From CAMAVH01 sp035714115 (lineage in GTDB: Bacteria; Pseudomonadota; Alphaproteobacteria; SMXQ01): a stretch of DNA of 64,000 bases. Under the pieces are notes generated by a model, which worked only from the letters and a program-made list of their open reading frames with translations, did not search any database and was not told the origin of the DNA. Below are positions 15,379-23,062 of this stretch, piece by piece (positions within the stretch are counted from its first letter, which is position 1; each line of letters begins with the position of its first letter). The stretch lies in assembly GCA_035714115.1 (NCBI GenBank), contig DASTMO010000020.1, positions 8,689 to 72,688 on the forward strand. The letters are read 5' to 3'. The position numbers and the translations under genes were made by a program.

Positions 15379-16857
15379 ATGGCCAATCTCACCACGCTGA
15401 CGCTCACCGAAGCGCGCGACGGCATCAAGGCGAAGAAATTCTCCGCGACGGAACTGACCCAGGCCCATCTGAAGGCCATGGAGCAGACGCGTTCGCTTAA
15501 CGCCTACATCACCGAGACGCCGGAATTGGCGCTCAAGCAGGCCGCCGCGTCGGACGCCAAGATCGCCAAGGGCGAGGCGGGCGCGCTCGAAGGCCTGCCG
15601 CTCGGCATCAAGGATCTGTTCTGCACCGAAGGCGTGCGCACCACCGCCGCTTCGAAGATCCTCGGCAACTTCGTGCCGCAGTACGAATCGACCATCACCG
15701 CCAAGTTGCTCAAAGCCGGCGCGGTCACGGTCGGCAAGACCAACCTCGACGAATTCGCCATGGGTTCGTCGAACATGACCAGCGCGTTCGGCTCGGTGGA
15801 GAATCCCTGGCGGCGCGCGGGCGACAATCGTCCGCTGGTGCCGGGCGGCTCGTCCGGCGGCTCCGCTGCCGCAGTGGCGGCGCGCTCCTGCCTCGGCGCG
15901 ACCGGCACCGATACCGGCGGTTCGATCCGCCAGCCGGCCGCCTTCTGCGGCATCGTCGGCATCAAGCCGACCTACGGCCGCTGCTCGCGCTGGGGCGTCG
16001 TCGCCTTCGCCAGCTCGCTCGATCAGGCCGGTCCCTTCGCGCGCACGGTGAAGGACTGCGCCATCCTGCTGCGCGAGATGTCGGGCCATGACCCGAAGGA
16101 TTCGACCAGCGCCAATATCGCGGTGCCGGATTTCGAAGCGGCGCTGACCGGCGACATTCGCGGCCTGAAGATCGGCATTCCCAAGGAATACCGCATCGAA
16201 GGCATCAACGCCGAGATCGACGCGTTGTGGCAGAAGGGCATCGCGATGCTCAAGGACGCCGGCGCCGAAGTCGTCGACGTCAGCCTGCCGCACACGAAAT
16301 ACGCGCTGCCCTGCTACTACATCCTCGCCCCGGCGGAAGCGTCCTCGAACCTCGCGCGCTACGACGGCGTGCGCTACGGCCTGCGCGTGCCGGGCAACTC
16401 CATCGAGGAGCTTTACGAGAACACGCGCGCCGAGGGCTTCGGCAAGGAAGTGCGCCGCCGCATCCTGATCGGCACTTACGTGCTGTCGGCCGGCTATTAC
16501 GATGCCTACTACCGCAAGGCGCAGCGCGTGCGCGCGCTGATCGCCAAGGATTTCGATCTGGCGTTTCAGAAATGCGACGCGATCCTGACGCCGACGGCGC
16601 CCTCGGCCGCCTTCGCGATGGGGGAGAAATCCGACGATCCGATCGCCATGTATCTGAATGACGTGTTCACGGTGACGACGAACCTCGCCGGCCTGCCGGG
16701 CATCTCGGTGCCGGCCGGACTCTCGGCGGACGGCCTGCCGCTTGGCCTGCAGCTGATCGGCAAGACCTTCGACGAGGCGGGCCTGTTGAAGGTCGCGCAT
16801 GTGCTGGAGAAGCAGGCGGCGTTCACCGCGACGCCCGATTTGGGCGGGAGGGCTTAA
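15379..16857 (+). CDS. gatA: Aspartyl/glutamyl-tRNA amidotransferase subunit A
   Basis: A 492-aa amidase-signature subunit that hydrolyses glutamine and feeds ammonia to GatB. The Ser-cisSer-Lys catalytic triad is visible as Lys78 (LGIKDLF), cis-Ser158 (GGSSGGSAA) and Ser182 (TDTGGSIRQPA). The length is as expected. The ATG at 15379 lies 2 bp after the gatC stop, and longer in-frame starts upstream would run through gatC in another frame. It is followed 3 bp later by gatB. Confidence 0.97.
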   Translation: MANLTTLTLTEARDGIKAKKFSATELTQAHLKAMEQTRSLNAYITETPELALKQAAASDAKIAKGEAGALEGLPLGIKDLFCTEGVRTTAASKILGNFVPQYESTITAKLLKAGAVTVGKTNLDEFAMGSSNMTSAFGSVENPWRRAGDNRPLVPGGSSGGSAAAVAARSCLGATGTDTGGSIRQPAAFCGIVGIKPTYGRCSRWGVVAFASSLDQAGPFARTVKDCAILLREMSGHDPKDSTSANIAVPDFEAALTGDIRGLKIGIPKEYRIEGINAEIDALWQKGIAMLKDAGAEVVDVSLPHTKYALPCYYILAPAEASSNLARYDGVRYGLRVPGNSIEELYENTRAEGFGKEVRRRILIGTYVLSAGYYDAYYRKAQRVRALIAKDFDLAFQKCDAILTPTAPSAAFAMGEKSDDPIAMYLNDVFTVTTNLAGLPGISVPAGLSADGLPLGLQLIGKTFDEAGLLKVAHVLEKQAAFTATPDLGGRA

Positions 16858-16860
16858 GCC

Positions 16861-18330
16861 ATGACCGAAGTGAAAGAAGATCGCCTCATCGAGGGCAAGA
16901 CCGGCAAGTGGGAGATCGTCATCGGTCTCGAGGTGCACGCGCAGGTCAGCTCGAACAGCAAGCTGTTCTCCGGCGCGGCGACCGCCTTCGGCGCTGAGCC
17001 GAACAGCCAGGTCTCGCTGGTCGACGCGGCCATGCCGGGCATGCTGCCGGTGATCAACAAGTTCTGCGTCGAGCAGGCGGTGCGCACGGGCCTCGGCCTG
17101 CAGGCGCAGATCAATCTCGTCTCGGTGTTCGACCGCAAGAACTACTTCTATCCCGATCTGCCGCAGGGCTATCAGATCTCGCAGTTCACGCAGCCGATCG
17201 TCGGCAAGGGCGCGCTGACCATCGATCTGGCCGACGGCACCAGCCGCGAGATCGGCATCACCCGCCTGCATCTCGAGCAGGACGCGGGCAAGAGCATCCA
17301 CGACCTGCATCCGAAGATGACCTTCATCGACCTCAACCGCTCGGGTGTGGCGCTGATGGAGATTGTCTCCGAGCCGGACATGCGGTCGGCGGAAGAGGCT
17401 GGCGCGTACCTCAAGAAGCTGCGCTCGATCTTACGCTATCTCGGCACCTGCGACGGCAACATGGAAGAGGGCTCGCTGCGCGCCGACGTGAACGTGTCGG
17501 TGCGCAAGCCCGGCGCGCGTTTCGGCACGCGTTGCGAGATCAAGAACGTCAACTCGATCCGTTTCGTGCAGCAGGCCGTCGAATACGAGGCGCGCCGCCA
17601 GGTCGAGCTGATCGAGGAGGGCGGCGAGGTCAAGCAGCAGACCCGCCTGTTCGATCCGAACCGCGGCGAGACGCGCCCGATGCGCAGCAAGGAAGAGGCG
17701 CACGACTATCGCTACTTCCCCGATCCGGACCTGCTGCCGCTCGAGCTCGAATCGGCTTGGGTCGAGAGCATCAAGTCCGGTCTGCCGGAATTGCCCGACG
17801 CCAAGAAGGCGCGCTTCGTGAAGGACTACGGCCTGTCGCCTTATGACGCGGGCGTGCTGGCGGCGGAGATGGCCCCGGCGACCTTCTACGAAACCGTCGC
17901 CAAGGGCCGCGATCCGAAGATCGCGTCGAACTGGGTGACCGGCGAGCTCTTCGCCGTGCTGAACAAGCAGAACCTGGAGATCGAAAAGTCTCCGGTGACT
18001 GCCGAGGCGCTCGGCGGCCTCTTGGACTTGCTCGCCGACAACACGATCTCGGGCCGCATCGCCAAGGACGTCTTCGCCGAGATGGTCGAGACCGGCAAGG
18101 CGGCGAAGGACATCGTCGAGGCCAAGGGCCTCAAGCAGATCACCGACACCGGCCCGATCGAGGCGGCGGCGGATCAGATCATCGCGTCTTCGCCGGACAA
18201 TGTGGCGAAGTACAAGGCCGGCAACGAGAAGCTGATCGGCTGGTTCGTCGGCCAGGTGATGAAGGCGACGGGCGGCAAGGCCAATCCCGGCGTCGTCAAC
18301 GAGATCCTCAAGAAGAAGCTGAGCGCATAA
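16861..18330 (+). CDS. gatB: Aspartyl/glutamyl-tRNA amidotransferase subunit B
   Basis: A 489-aa kinase-like subunit that phosphorylates the misacylated aminoacyl end and amidates it. The N-terminal IGLEVHAQVSSNSKLFSG core, the FDRKNYFYPDLPQGYQISQ motif, and the HLEQDAGKSIHD segment are diagnostic of GatB cradle domains. The C-terminal helical and YqeY-like domains (about 330-489) bind the tRNA. It is the last gene of the gatCAB operon, and a palindromic repeat follows immediately. Presence of GatCAB implies no direct GlnRS and/or AsnRS pathway. Confidence 0.97.
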   Translation: MTEVKEDRLIEGKTGKWEIVIGLEVHAQVSSNSKLFSGAATAFGAEPNSQVSLVDAAMPGMLPVINKFCVEQAVRTGLGLQAQINLVSVFDRKNYFYPDLPQGYQISQFTQPIVGKGALTIDLADGTSREIGITRLHLEQDAGKSIHDLHPKMTFIDLNRSGVALMEIVSEPDMRSAEEAGAYLKKLRSILRYLGTCDGNMEEGSLRADVNVSVRKPGARFGTRCEIKNVNSIRFVQQAVEYEARRQVELIEEGGEVKQQTRLFDPNRGETRPMRSKEEAHDYRYFPDPDLLPLELESAWVESIKSGLPELPDAKKARFVKDYGLSPYDAGVLAAEMAPATFYETVAKGRDPKIASNWVTGELFAVLNKQNLEIEKSPVTAEALGGLLDLLADNTISGRIAKDVFAEMVETGKAAKDIVEAKGLKQITDTGPIEAAADQIIASSPDNVAKYKAGNEKLIGWFVGQVMKATGGKANPGVVNEILKKKLSA

Positions 18331-18336
18331 TATAAA

Positions 18337-18423
18337 CCGTCATGCTCGGGCTTGACCCGAGCATCCATATCTCCGCCGGCAAAGCGTTGAAATGGACCCT
18401 CGGATCAAGCCCGAGGGTGACGA
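18337..18423. repeat. REP-like palindromic intergenic repeat
   Basis: Two hairpins face each other: ATGCTCGGG..CCCGAGCAT (18342-18364) and ACCCTCGG..CCGAGGGT near 18397-18420. The outer ends CGTCATGC and GGGTGACG complete an overall palindromic unit. Sequences of this form recur in intergenic regions of Rhizobiales genomes. It lies directly after gatB and may also act as a transcription-end structure. Confidence 0.75.
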
Positions 18424-18446
18424 TCTTTCAGTAAAGGGTTTATGCC

Positions 18447-19076
18447 GTGATCGATCTCTACACCTGGACCACGCCCAATGGCCGCAAGGTCCAGATCATG
18501 CTCGAAGAGCTGGGCCTGCAATACAACGTGCATTCGATCAACATCGGCAAGAACGAGCAGTTCGCGCCGGATTTCCTGAAGATCAGCCCGAACAACAAGA
18601 TCCCGGCCATCGTCGATAGCCAAGGGCCGGGCGGCAAGCCCTACAGCCTGTTCGAATCGGGCGCGATCCTGATGTATCTCGCCGAGAAGACCGGCAGCGC
18701 TCTGTGGCCGCAGGAGACGGTGAAGAAGTACGAAGTGATGCAGTGGCTGATGTTCCAGATGGGCGGCTTCGGCCCGATGCTCGGCCAGGCGCACCACTTC
18801 CTGAAGTTCGCGCCGGAGAAGATTCCCTACGCTATGAAGCGCTACGGCGACGAGGCCAAGCGTCTCTATGGCGTGATCGACAAGCGCCTTGGCGAGGCCG
18901 AGTATCTGGCTGGCGATTATTCCATCGCCGACATCGCGACCTTCCCTTGGGCGCAGTCCTTCGCCATGCAGGGCATCGATTTCGCCGATTATCCCAATGT
19001 GAAGCGCTGGTTCGACGCCATCATGGCGCGCCCAGCTGTGCAGCGCGGCATTAAGGTCGGCGTCACGCCGGCCTGA
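18447..19076 (+). CDS. Glutathione S-transferase-fold protein, paralogue 1
   Basis: A 209-aa protein of the GST/YfcG-like (Nu-class) group. The N-terminal thioredoxin fold begins MIDLYTW with TPNGRKVQIMLEELGL (about 8-23). The cis-Pro is in NKIPAIVD (about 51-58), and FESGAILMYLAEK (about 70-82) binds glutathione. The C-terminal helical domain carries LGEAEYLAGDYSIADIA (N-capping box, about 145-161). Nu-class relatives act as disulfide reductases or peroxidases with GSH. It is the first of three tandem paralogues; a terminator separates it from the second. Confidence 0.9.
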   Translation: MIDLYTWTTPNGRKVQIMLEELGLQYNVHSINIGKNEQFAPDFLKISPNNKIPAIVDSQGPGGKPYSLFESGAILMYLAEKTGSALWPQETVKKYEVMQWLMFQMGGFGPMLGQAHHFLKFAPEKIPYAMKRYGDEAKRLYGVIDKRLGEAEYLAGDYSIADIATFPWAQSFAMQGIDFADYPNVKRWFDAIMARPAVQRGIKVGVTPA

Positions 19077-19096
19077 ACATCACGCACTTTGAGTTG

Positions 19097-19124
19097 AAAA
19101 GGGGCGGCTTTTGCCGCCCTTTTT
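19097..19124 (+). terminator. Intrinsic terminator between GST paralogues 1 and 2
   Basis: AAAAGGGGCGGC, loop TTTT, GCCGCCCTTTTT: a stable stem with a U-tract about 20 bp after the stop of the first GST gene. Confidence 0.9.
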
Positions 19125-19247
19125 GCTGCTCCGTGCTGCTCTACGCCCTGGCAGGAAAAATACTGTTACTTCGGCCAATATGGCGGCCCGGCATTCCGCC
19201 CCGTAGCATTTCGTCTATGCTGACTCCGCAGATTTGGGAGGAATCAT

Positions 19248-19940
19248 ATGCTGGACGTCTACAACTGGCCGACCTCGAACGGCCGCAAGATCTTCATCAT
19301 GCTGGAGGAGACGGGGCTGCCCTATCGGGCGCATCCGGTCAGCATCCGCAAGGGCGAGCAGTTCGCCCCGGAGTTCTTGAAGTTCAGCCCGAACAACAAA
19401 ATTCCCGCCGTGATCGATCAGGACGGGCCGGACGGCAAGCCGATCTCGCTCTTCGAGTCGGGCGCGATCCTGATGTATCTGGCGCAGAAGTCCGGCATGT
19501 TCCTGCCGAAAGACATGCGCGGCCAGTACGAGGTGCTGCCTTGGCTGTTCATGCAGGTCGGCCATGTCGGCCCGATGTTCGGCCAAGCCCACCATTTCCA
19601 CGGCAACGCGCCCGAGGGCAGCGACTACGCCATCCAGCGCTTCGATAACGAGCAGAAGCGCATCTACAACGTGCTCGACAAGCGCCTGGGCGAATCCGAA
19701 TACCTCGGCGGCGACTACTCCATCGCCGACATCGCGGTCTTTCCTTGGACGCAGGCCGACGAAGAGAAGGGCATGCTCAAGGATTATCCCAACGTGAAAC
19801 GCTGGTTCGACGCGATCATGGCGCGGCCCGGCGTGCAGAGGGGGCTGACGATCATGGCCGATGTGCGGCGCAATCAGCCGGCGATGACGCCGGAGGTGCG
19901 CGAGATCATGTTCGGGGCCAAGCAATACGAGAAGCGCTGA
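19248..19940 (+). CDS. Glutathione S-transferase-fold protein, paralogue 2
   Basis: A 230-aa GST-like protein closely related to the preceding gene: MLDVYNWPTSNGRKIFIMLEE at the N-terminus, FSPNNKIPAVID, FESGAILMYLAQKSG, and LGESEYLGGDYSIADIAVFPW in the C-terminal domain. It carries a C-terminal extension of about 20 residues missing from paralogue 1. An RBS (GGGAGG) lies about 8 nt before the ATG. It has its own upstream region after a terminator, so independent control is likely. A glutathione-dependent reductase or transferase role is inferred from the family. Confidence 0.9.
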   Translation: MLDVYNWPTSNGRKIFIMLEETGLPYRAHPVSIRKGEQFAPEFLKFSPNNKIPAVIDQDGPDGKPISLFESGAILMYLAQKSGMFLPKDMRGQYEVLPWLFMQVGHVGPMFGQAHHFHGNAPEGSDYAIQRFDNEQKRIYNVLDKRLGESEYLGGDYSIADIAVFPWTQADEEKGMLKDYPNVKRWFDAIMARPGVQRGLTIMADVRRNQPAMTPEVREIMFGAKQYEKR

Positions 19941-19995
19941 GGAGACCATCCCAGCGCGGGCGTGCTTGTTCATAGAAAGTCGATATGGGGGAATG

Positions 19996-20643
19996 ATGAT
20001 CGACCTTTACACCTGGTCCACGCCGAACGGCCGCCGCGCGCCGATCATGCTGGAAGAATGCGGCCTGCCTTACGAAGCGCATTATCTCGAACTGGCCAAG
20101 CACGAACACAAGACGCCGGCGATGAAGCTGATGAACCACGATCAGCGCATCCCGGTGATCGTCGATCCCGAGGGGCCGGAGGGCAAGCCGATCGCCGTCT
20201 CCGAGTCCTGCGCCATCCTGCTCTATCTCGCCGAGAAGACCGGCAAGTTCCTGCCCAAGAGCGGCGCGATGCGCGTCGAGGCGCAGAAGTGGCTGTTCTT
20301 CGCCGCGAGCAACGTCGGCCCCTGCGCGACCCAGCATTTCTGGCTGCCGACCAAGAGCAAGGCGAAGGGCGGCCTGCCGCCGGTCGAGCCTTTCGTCGAT
20401 CTGTTCAACGATGAGCTCAAGCGCCTCTATGGCGTGATGAACGACCGCTTGGGCGAGGCCGAATATCTCGCTGGCGATTACTCCATCGCCGACATCGCTG
20501 CCTATGTCTGGGTCTGGCGGCGCTATCAGCAGAAGATCGAGCTGGCGGCCTATCCCAATCTTAACCGCTGGTTCGAGGCGGTGAGCGCGCGTCCGGCCGT
20601 GCGCAAGGGCGAGCAGGTGCCGCCCAGAAATGACGGTCTCTGA
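19996..20643 (+). CDS. Glutathione S-transferase-fold protein, paralogue 3
   Basis: A 215-aa GST-like protein. MIDLYTWSTPNGRRAPIMLEE matches the start of paralogue 1, but the middle is divergent (SESCAILLYLAEKTGKFLP and a region with Cys-Ala-Thr-Gln-His-Phe). The C-terminal box LGEAEYLAGDYSIADIAAYVW is kept. The start at 19996 is favoured over the ATG at 19993 because the GGGGGA ribosome-binding site is too close to the latter. It follows paralogue 2 by about 55 bp without a terminator, so the two may be cotranscribed. Confidence 0.88.
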   Translation: MIDLYTWSTPNGRRAPIMLEECGLPYEAHYLELAKHEHKTPAMKLMNHDQRIPVIVDPEGPEGKPIAVSESCAILLYLAEKTGKFLPKSGAMRVEAQKWLFFAASNVGPCATQHFWLPTKSKAKGGLPPVEPFVDLFNDELKRLYGVMNDRLGEAEYLAGDYSIADIAAYVWVWRRYQQKIELAAYPNLNRWFEAVSARPAVRKGEQVPPRNDGL

Positions 20644-20646
20644 CCT

Positions 20647-21273
20647 TTAGCCTTCGGCGGCGCGCAGGCGGCGTTCGAGTTTGGTTTTCTCGCGCCGCCA
20701 GCGTTCGCCTTCGGTCTCGATCTTTCGCTCGACGGCTTGCTGCTGACGGTCGAGCGCGGCCAAGGCCGCCGCGTGACGCGCCTCGGCTTTCTTGAGCGCC
20801 GCGCGCGCCTTGACGGCCGCCGCTTCGCGCGCTTTGGTTTCGCGGGCCTCGGTGGCGGCCTGCTTCGCTTCTGCCGCCGCGCGCGCTTTCTCGCGCTTGG
20901 CGCGGGTCTTCTCGAAGGCGGCGATCTGCGCCCGCGCGGCATCGCGATCGGCGACCGCCTTGGCGCCGCGTTTGGACGGCGCGGCTTTCTTGGGCGTCTT
21001 GGCGGGCTTTTTGGCTTTGACCGGCAGGCTGTCCGGCAGCGCGGGGTTCTCGATGAAAGCGCCCTTCGAGCCGACGGCGCGCTTGATGACGAGCCCAGGC
21101 TGGGCGGTGGCGGCGGCGACGATCTTGGGATCGTCGGTCTCCACGGCGAAACCTTGATGGAACAGGTTCTGCGGCACGCCCCAGGCTTCGAGCGCGGCTT
21201 TCATGGAGGGCGCGGCCACGGCCATCTCGAAGAAGCCGATGGTGGTGACGAAGGTCTTGAGCTTGCGCGCCAT
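20647..21273 (-). CDS. TolA-like Ala/Lys/Arg/Glu-rich coiled-coil protein
   Basis: A 208-aa protein. The N-terminal about 70 residues form a compact region (KLKTFVTTIGFFEMAVAAPSMK, with FAVETDDPKIVAAA) that is shared by short Rhizobiales proteins often labelled as cell-envelope biogenesis protein TolA. A Lys/Pro/Ala-rich linker (about 85-105) follows. Residues from about 105 to the end form a highly charged Ala/Lys/Arg/Glu coiled coil. There is no signal peptide or TM helix, so a true TolA role is unlikely and the name reflects composition only. It converges with GST paralogue 3, with 3 bp between stops. Confidence 0.7.
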   Translation of the reverse strand: MARKLKTFVTTIGFFEMAVAAPSMKAALEAWGVPQNLFHQGFAVETDDPKIVAAATAQPGLVIKRAVGSKGAFIENPALPDSLPVKAKKPAKTPKKAAPSKRGAKAVADRDAARAQIAAFEKTRAKREKARAAAEAKQAATEARETKAREAAAVKARAALKKAEARHAAALAALDRQQQAVERKIETEGERWRREKTKLERRLRAAEG

Positions 21274-21300
21274 ATTCTCTCCCTGCCCATAAAAGAGAAA

Positions 21301-21326
21301 CGAGGACGCCCGGGGAAGCGTCCTCG
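21301..21326 (-). terminator. Hairpin terminator after the lipoprotein gene
   Basis: CGAGGACGC (21301-21309) pairs with GCGTCCTCG (21318-21326). On the minus strand the stem is followed by the T-rich TTTCTCTTTT. It ends the transcript of the lipoprotein gene at 21437-22390, just ahead of the coiled-coil gene. Confidence 0.7.
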
Positions 21327-21436
21327 TCTCGTTTTCGGCTGGCCTGCCCGGGAGGGGTTTCCTCCGGGGAAGAGGGTGCCCGGCGGCTTGCCGAACCGGT
21401 GCTTTCTAATGGCGCCGTCCTGGCGCCGCCCGCGTC

Positions 21437-22390
21437 TTACTGCGCGGTGAAATACTTGGCGGCGGCCTGGTTGGTGCTGATCACGTTGCCGCGCGGCGCG
21501 TCGTCGTCGGTACCCTGCACCACCCAGTCCCACTGGGCCGGGGCAGCGATCGGGCAGGCGATGGTCAGCGGCGTGGTGATCGTCTCCTGCACGCTGTCGC
21601 CGCGCGTCGGCGCGGAGAGCGGCACGCCGCCCGGCGGCAAGGCGACGGCGGTCGGCGTCGCCGGGGCGGCGACCACGACCTGCTGCATCACGCCCGGATT
21701 GATGATGGTGTAGCTGCCGTTCGGCTGGGCGACGACAGTGGCCGGTGCGGTCACCACGGTGCCCGGCGCGACCGGCACGACGCTGGCCGACTGCAGCACC
21801 ATGGGCGCAGCGGTGGCGACGGTCGAAGCGCCGCGCACCTGCACCACGCGCGGATCGCGCAGGTCGCTGGCGCCGTTGGCGTCGGTCACGGTGTAGCTGA
21901 GCTGCACGTTCACCGCCTGGCCGCCGCAGGTCATCACATTATGCGACGGCGGATTGATCTGCGCCGCGACGATGGTGGCCGGCGTGTTGTTGATCGTCAG
22001 CGAGCCGATCGGCGTGTCGCTGACCATGCCGTTCTTCGTCGTCAGGCGCAGGCTGACGGGATAGACGCCGTCCTTGGCCGGCGCGCGCACGGCGACGCTG
22101 GTGCTGACCATGTCGTTCGGCGAGGCTGGGACGCCGAGCTTGCTCACGGTGCCGGCGCTCAGGCTGTTCGGCGGCAGGCCGACCAGCTCAGCGCTGGCGA
22201 CGTTCGAGCTGCCGCCGGGCAGGCGATAGCTGATCACGGCGGACTGGCCAGGGTCGATGGCGCGCGGCGCGAGGGTGATGTCGGTCGGCTGCGGCATGTT
22301 GACGGAATTGCCGGCGCAGGCGGCGAGCATCAGCCCCGCGGCGCTGAGGATGATGGTCGTGCCGAGCAGGCGGGTCTTGGGGAAGGTCAT
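21437..22390 (-). CDS. Hypothetical lipoprotein with Ig-like repeats
   Basis: A 317-aa lipoprotein. The signal ends LMLAAC (acylated Cys at about 25). The rest is Ala/Val/Thr/Pro-rich with two beta-sandwich-like modules. The first (about 35-135) contains IDPGQSAVISYRL and DGVYPVSLRLTTKNG. The second (about 140-190) includes a MTCGGQAVNVQLSYTVTD stretch. A low-complexity Val/Ala/Pro linker (about 190-260) precedes a C-terminal ACPIAAPAQWDWVVQGTDDDAPRG tail. I recognise no specific family; a surface or periplasmic binding role is conceivable. It lies 50 bp downstream of DUF1328, the upstream neighbour on the same strand. Confidence 0.7.
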   Translation of the reverse strand: MTFPKTRLLGTTIILSAAGLMLAACAGNSVNMPQPTDITLAPRAIDPGQSAVISYRLPGGSSNVASAELVGLPPNSLSAGTVSKLGVPASPNDMVSTSVAVRAPAKDGVYPVSLRLTTKNGMVSDTPIGSLTINNTPATIVAAQINPPSHNVMTCGGQAVNVQLSYTVTDANGASDLRDPRVVQVRGASTVATAAPMVLQSASVVPVAPGTVVTAPATVVAQPNGSYTIINPGVMQQVVVAAPATPTAVALPPGGVPLSAPTRGDSVQETITTPLTIACPIAAPAQWDWVVQGTDDDAPRGNVISTNQAAAKYFTAQ

Positions 22391-22440
22391 GGTCTGTCTC
22401 CGGTTTCTTTTATCGTTGCGACGAAAGGATGCTTGGCGGC

Positions 22441-22626
22441 TTAGACGGGAGGCGGCGGCACGCCGCGGCCGCGCATCAGATGCGCGATTAGGCTGACGGC
22501 GAAGAGCACCAGGAAGATGAAGAAGAGGATGCGGGCGATCTCGACCGCGATGATGGTCACGCCGCCGAAGCCGAGCAGAGCGGCGATCAACGCGATGACG
22601 AGGAAGGTGAGGGCAAGGCGCAACAT
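22441..22626 (-). CDS. DUF1328 small membrane protein (YtjA-like)
   Basis: A 61-aa protein with two transmembrane helices (about 2-22 and 30-49) and the DUF1328 pattern of a hydrophobic N-terminus, LLGFGGV, and a Phe/Val/Ile-rich second helix ending in a short basic/Pro tail. The function is unknown; members are often induced by general stress. The RBS AGGAGG lies just upstream. A perfect EcfG-type promoter (22695-22719) lies about 70 bp upstream. Confidence 0.88.
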   Translation of the reverse strand: MLRLALTFLVIALIAALLGFGGVTIIAVEIARILFFIFLVLFAVSLIAHLMRGRGVPPPPV

Positions 22627-22694
22627 GGCGGCCTCCTGTTCGTTGCTGGACGCGCGTTCGGTTGCGTCGAGCCCCCGAACAATCTCAGTTCCTC

Positions 22695-22719
22695 AACGCG
22701 GGCAGATATGAAGCGTTCC
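22695..22719 (-). promoter_or_regulatory. EcfG-type promoter for DUF1328
   Basis: GGAAC (22719-22715), 16 nt, CGTT (22698-22695) on the minus strand, an exact match. It lies back to back with the exact plus-strand site at 22766-22790. Confidence 0.75.
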
Positions 22720-22765
22720 GAGCAGCAGGCCGGGTAAAATGGGAAATTAAATCCAGCAAAGCTGC

Positions 22766-22790
22766 GGAACGGTCGGCTGCGAATCGCGTT
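22766..22790 (+). promoter_or_regulatory. EcfG-type promoter without a downstream protein gene
   Basis: GGAAC (22766-22770), 16 nt, CGTT (22787-22790) on the plus strand, an exact match. No convincing ORF with an RBS follows before the convergent sigma-factor gene. A structured RNA candidate begins at the predicted start site. Confidence 0.7.
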
Positions 22791-22796
22791 CTTTGC

Positions 22797-22921
22797 GCGA
22801 ACCGGTCGCCGGCGAACGCCGCGATCTCGCACGGCTACAATCCCTTTCGAGTTTGCGTCGCAGGGCGTCGATGTGCCGGTTCGCTTCACTGAGGGCGCCG
22901 CGCGATTCGTGCGGCGCCCTC
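22797..22921 (+). ncRNA. Candidate stress-induced small RNA
   Basis: Starting 7 nt after the CGTT of the exact EcfG-type site, GCGAACCGG (22797-22805) is perfectly complementary to CCGGTTCGC (22876-22884), closing a domain of about 88 nt. Then GAGGGCGCCGC (22891-22901) pairs with GCGGCGCCCTC (22911-22921) in an 11-bp hairpin. The central loop holds a pyrimidine-rich ATCCCTTTC segment that could pair with ribosome-binding sites. No U-tract follows the terminal hairpin, and the minus-strand terminator of the sigma gene (22951-22980) lies next. The boundaries are approximate. This is a prediction from promoter position and foldability only; an unrecognised short ORF cannot be excluded. Confidence 0.45.
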
Positions 22922-22950
22922 AGACCATTCTGGATCCAGGGCAGGCGCGT

Positions 22951-22980
22951 AAAAAAAAGCCCCGCCGGGGTCGGCGGGGC
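22951..22980 (-). terminator. Intrinsic terminator of the ECF sigma gene
   Basis: GCCCCGCC and GGCGGGGC form an 8-bp stem. On the minus strand it is followed by eight T (22958-22951), about 85 bp downstream of the sigma-factor stop codon. Confidence 0.85.
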
Positions 22981-23062
22981 TATTCGGGTACGACGGATTT
23001 AAGCGGAGGCACGCGAACCGGAAAGCCGGGCCTCTACATGAGGTCCGGCTTGTCCGGGAGAG

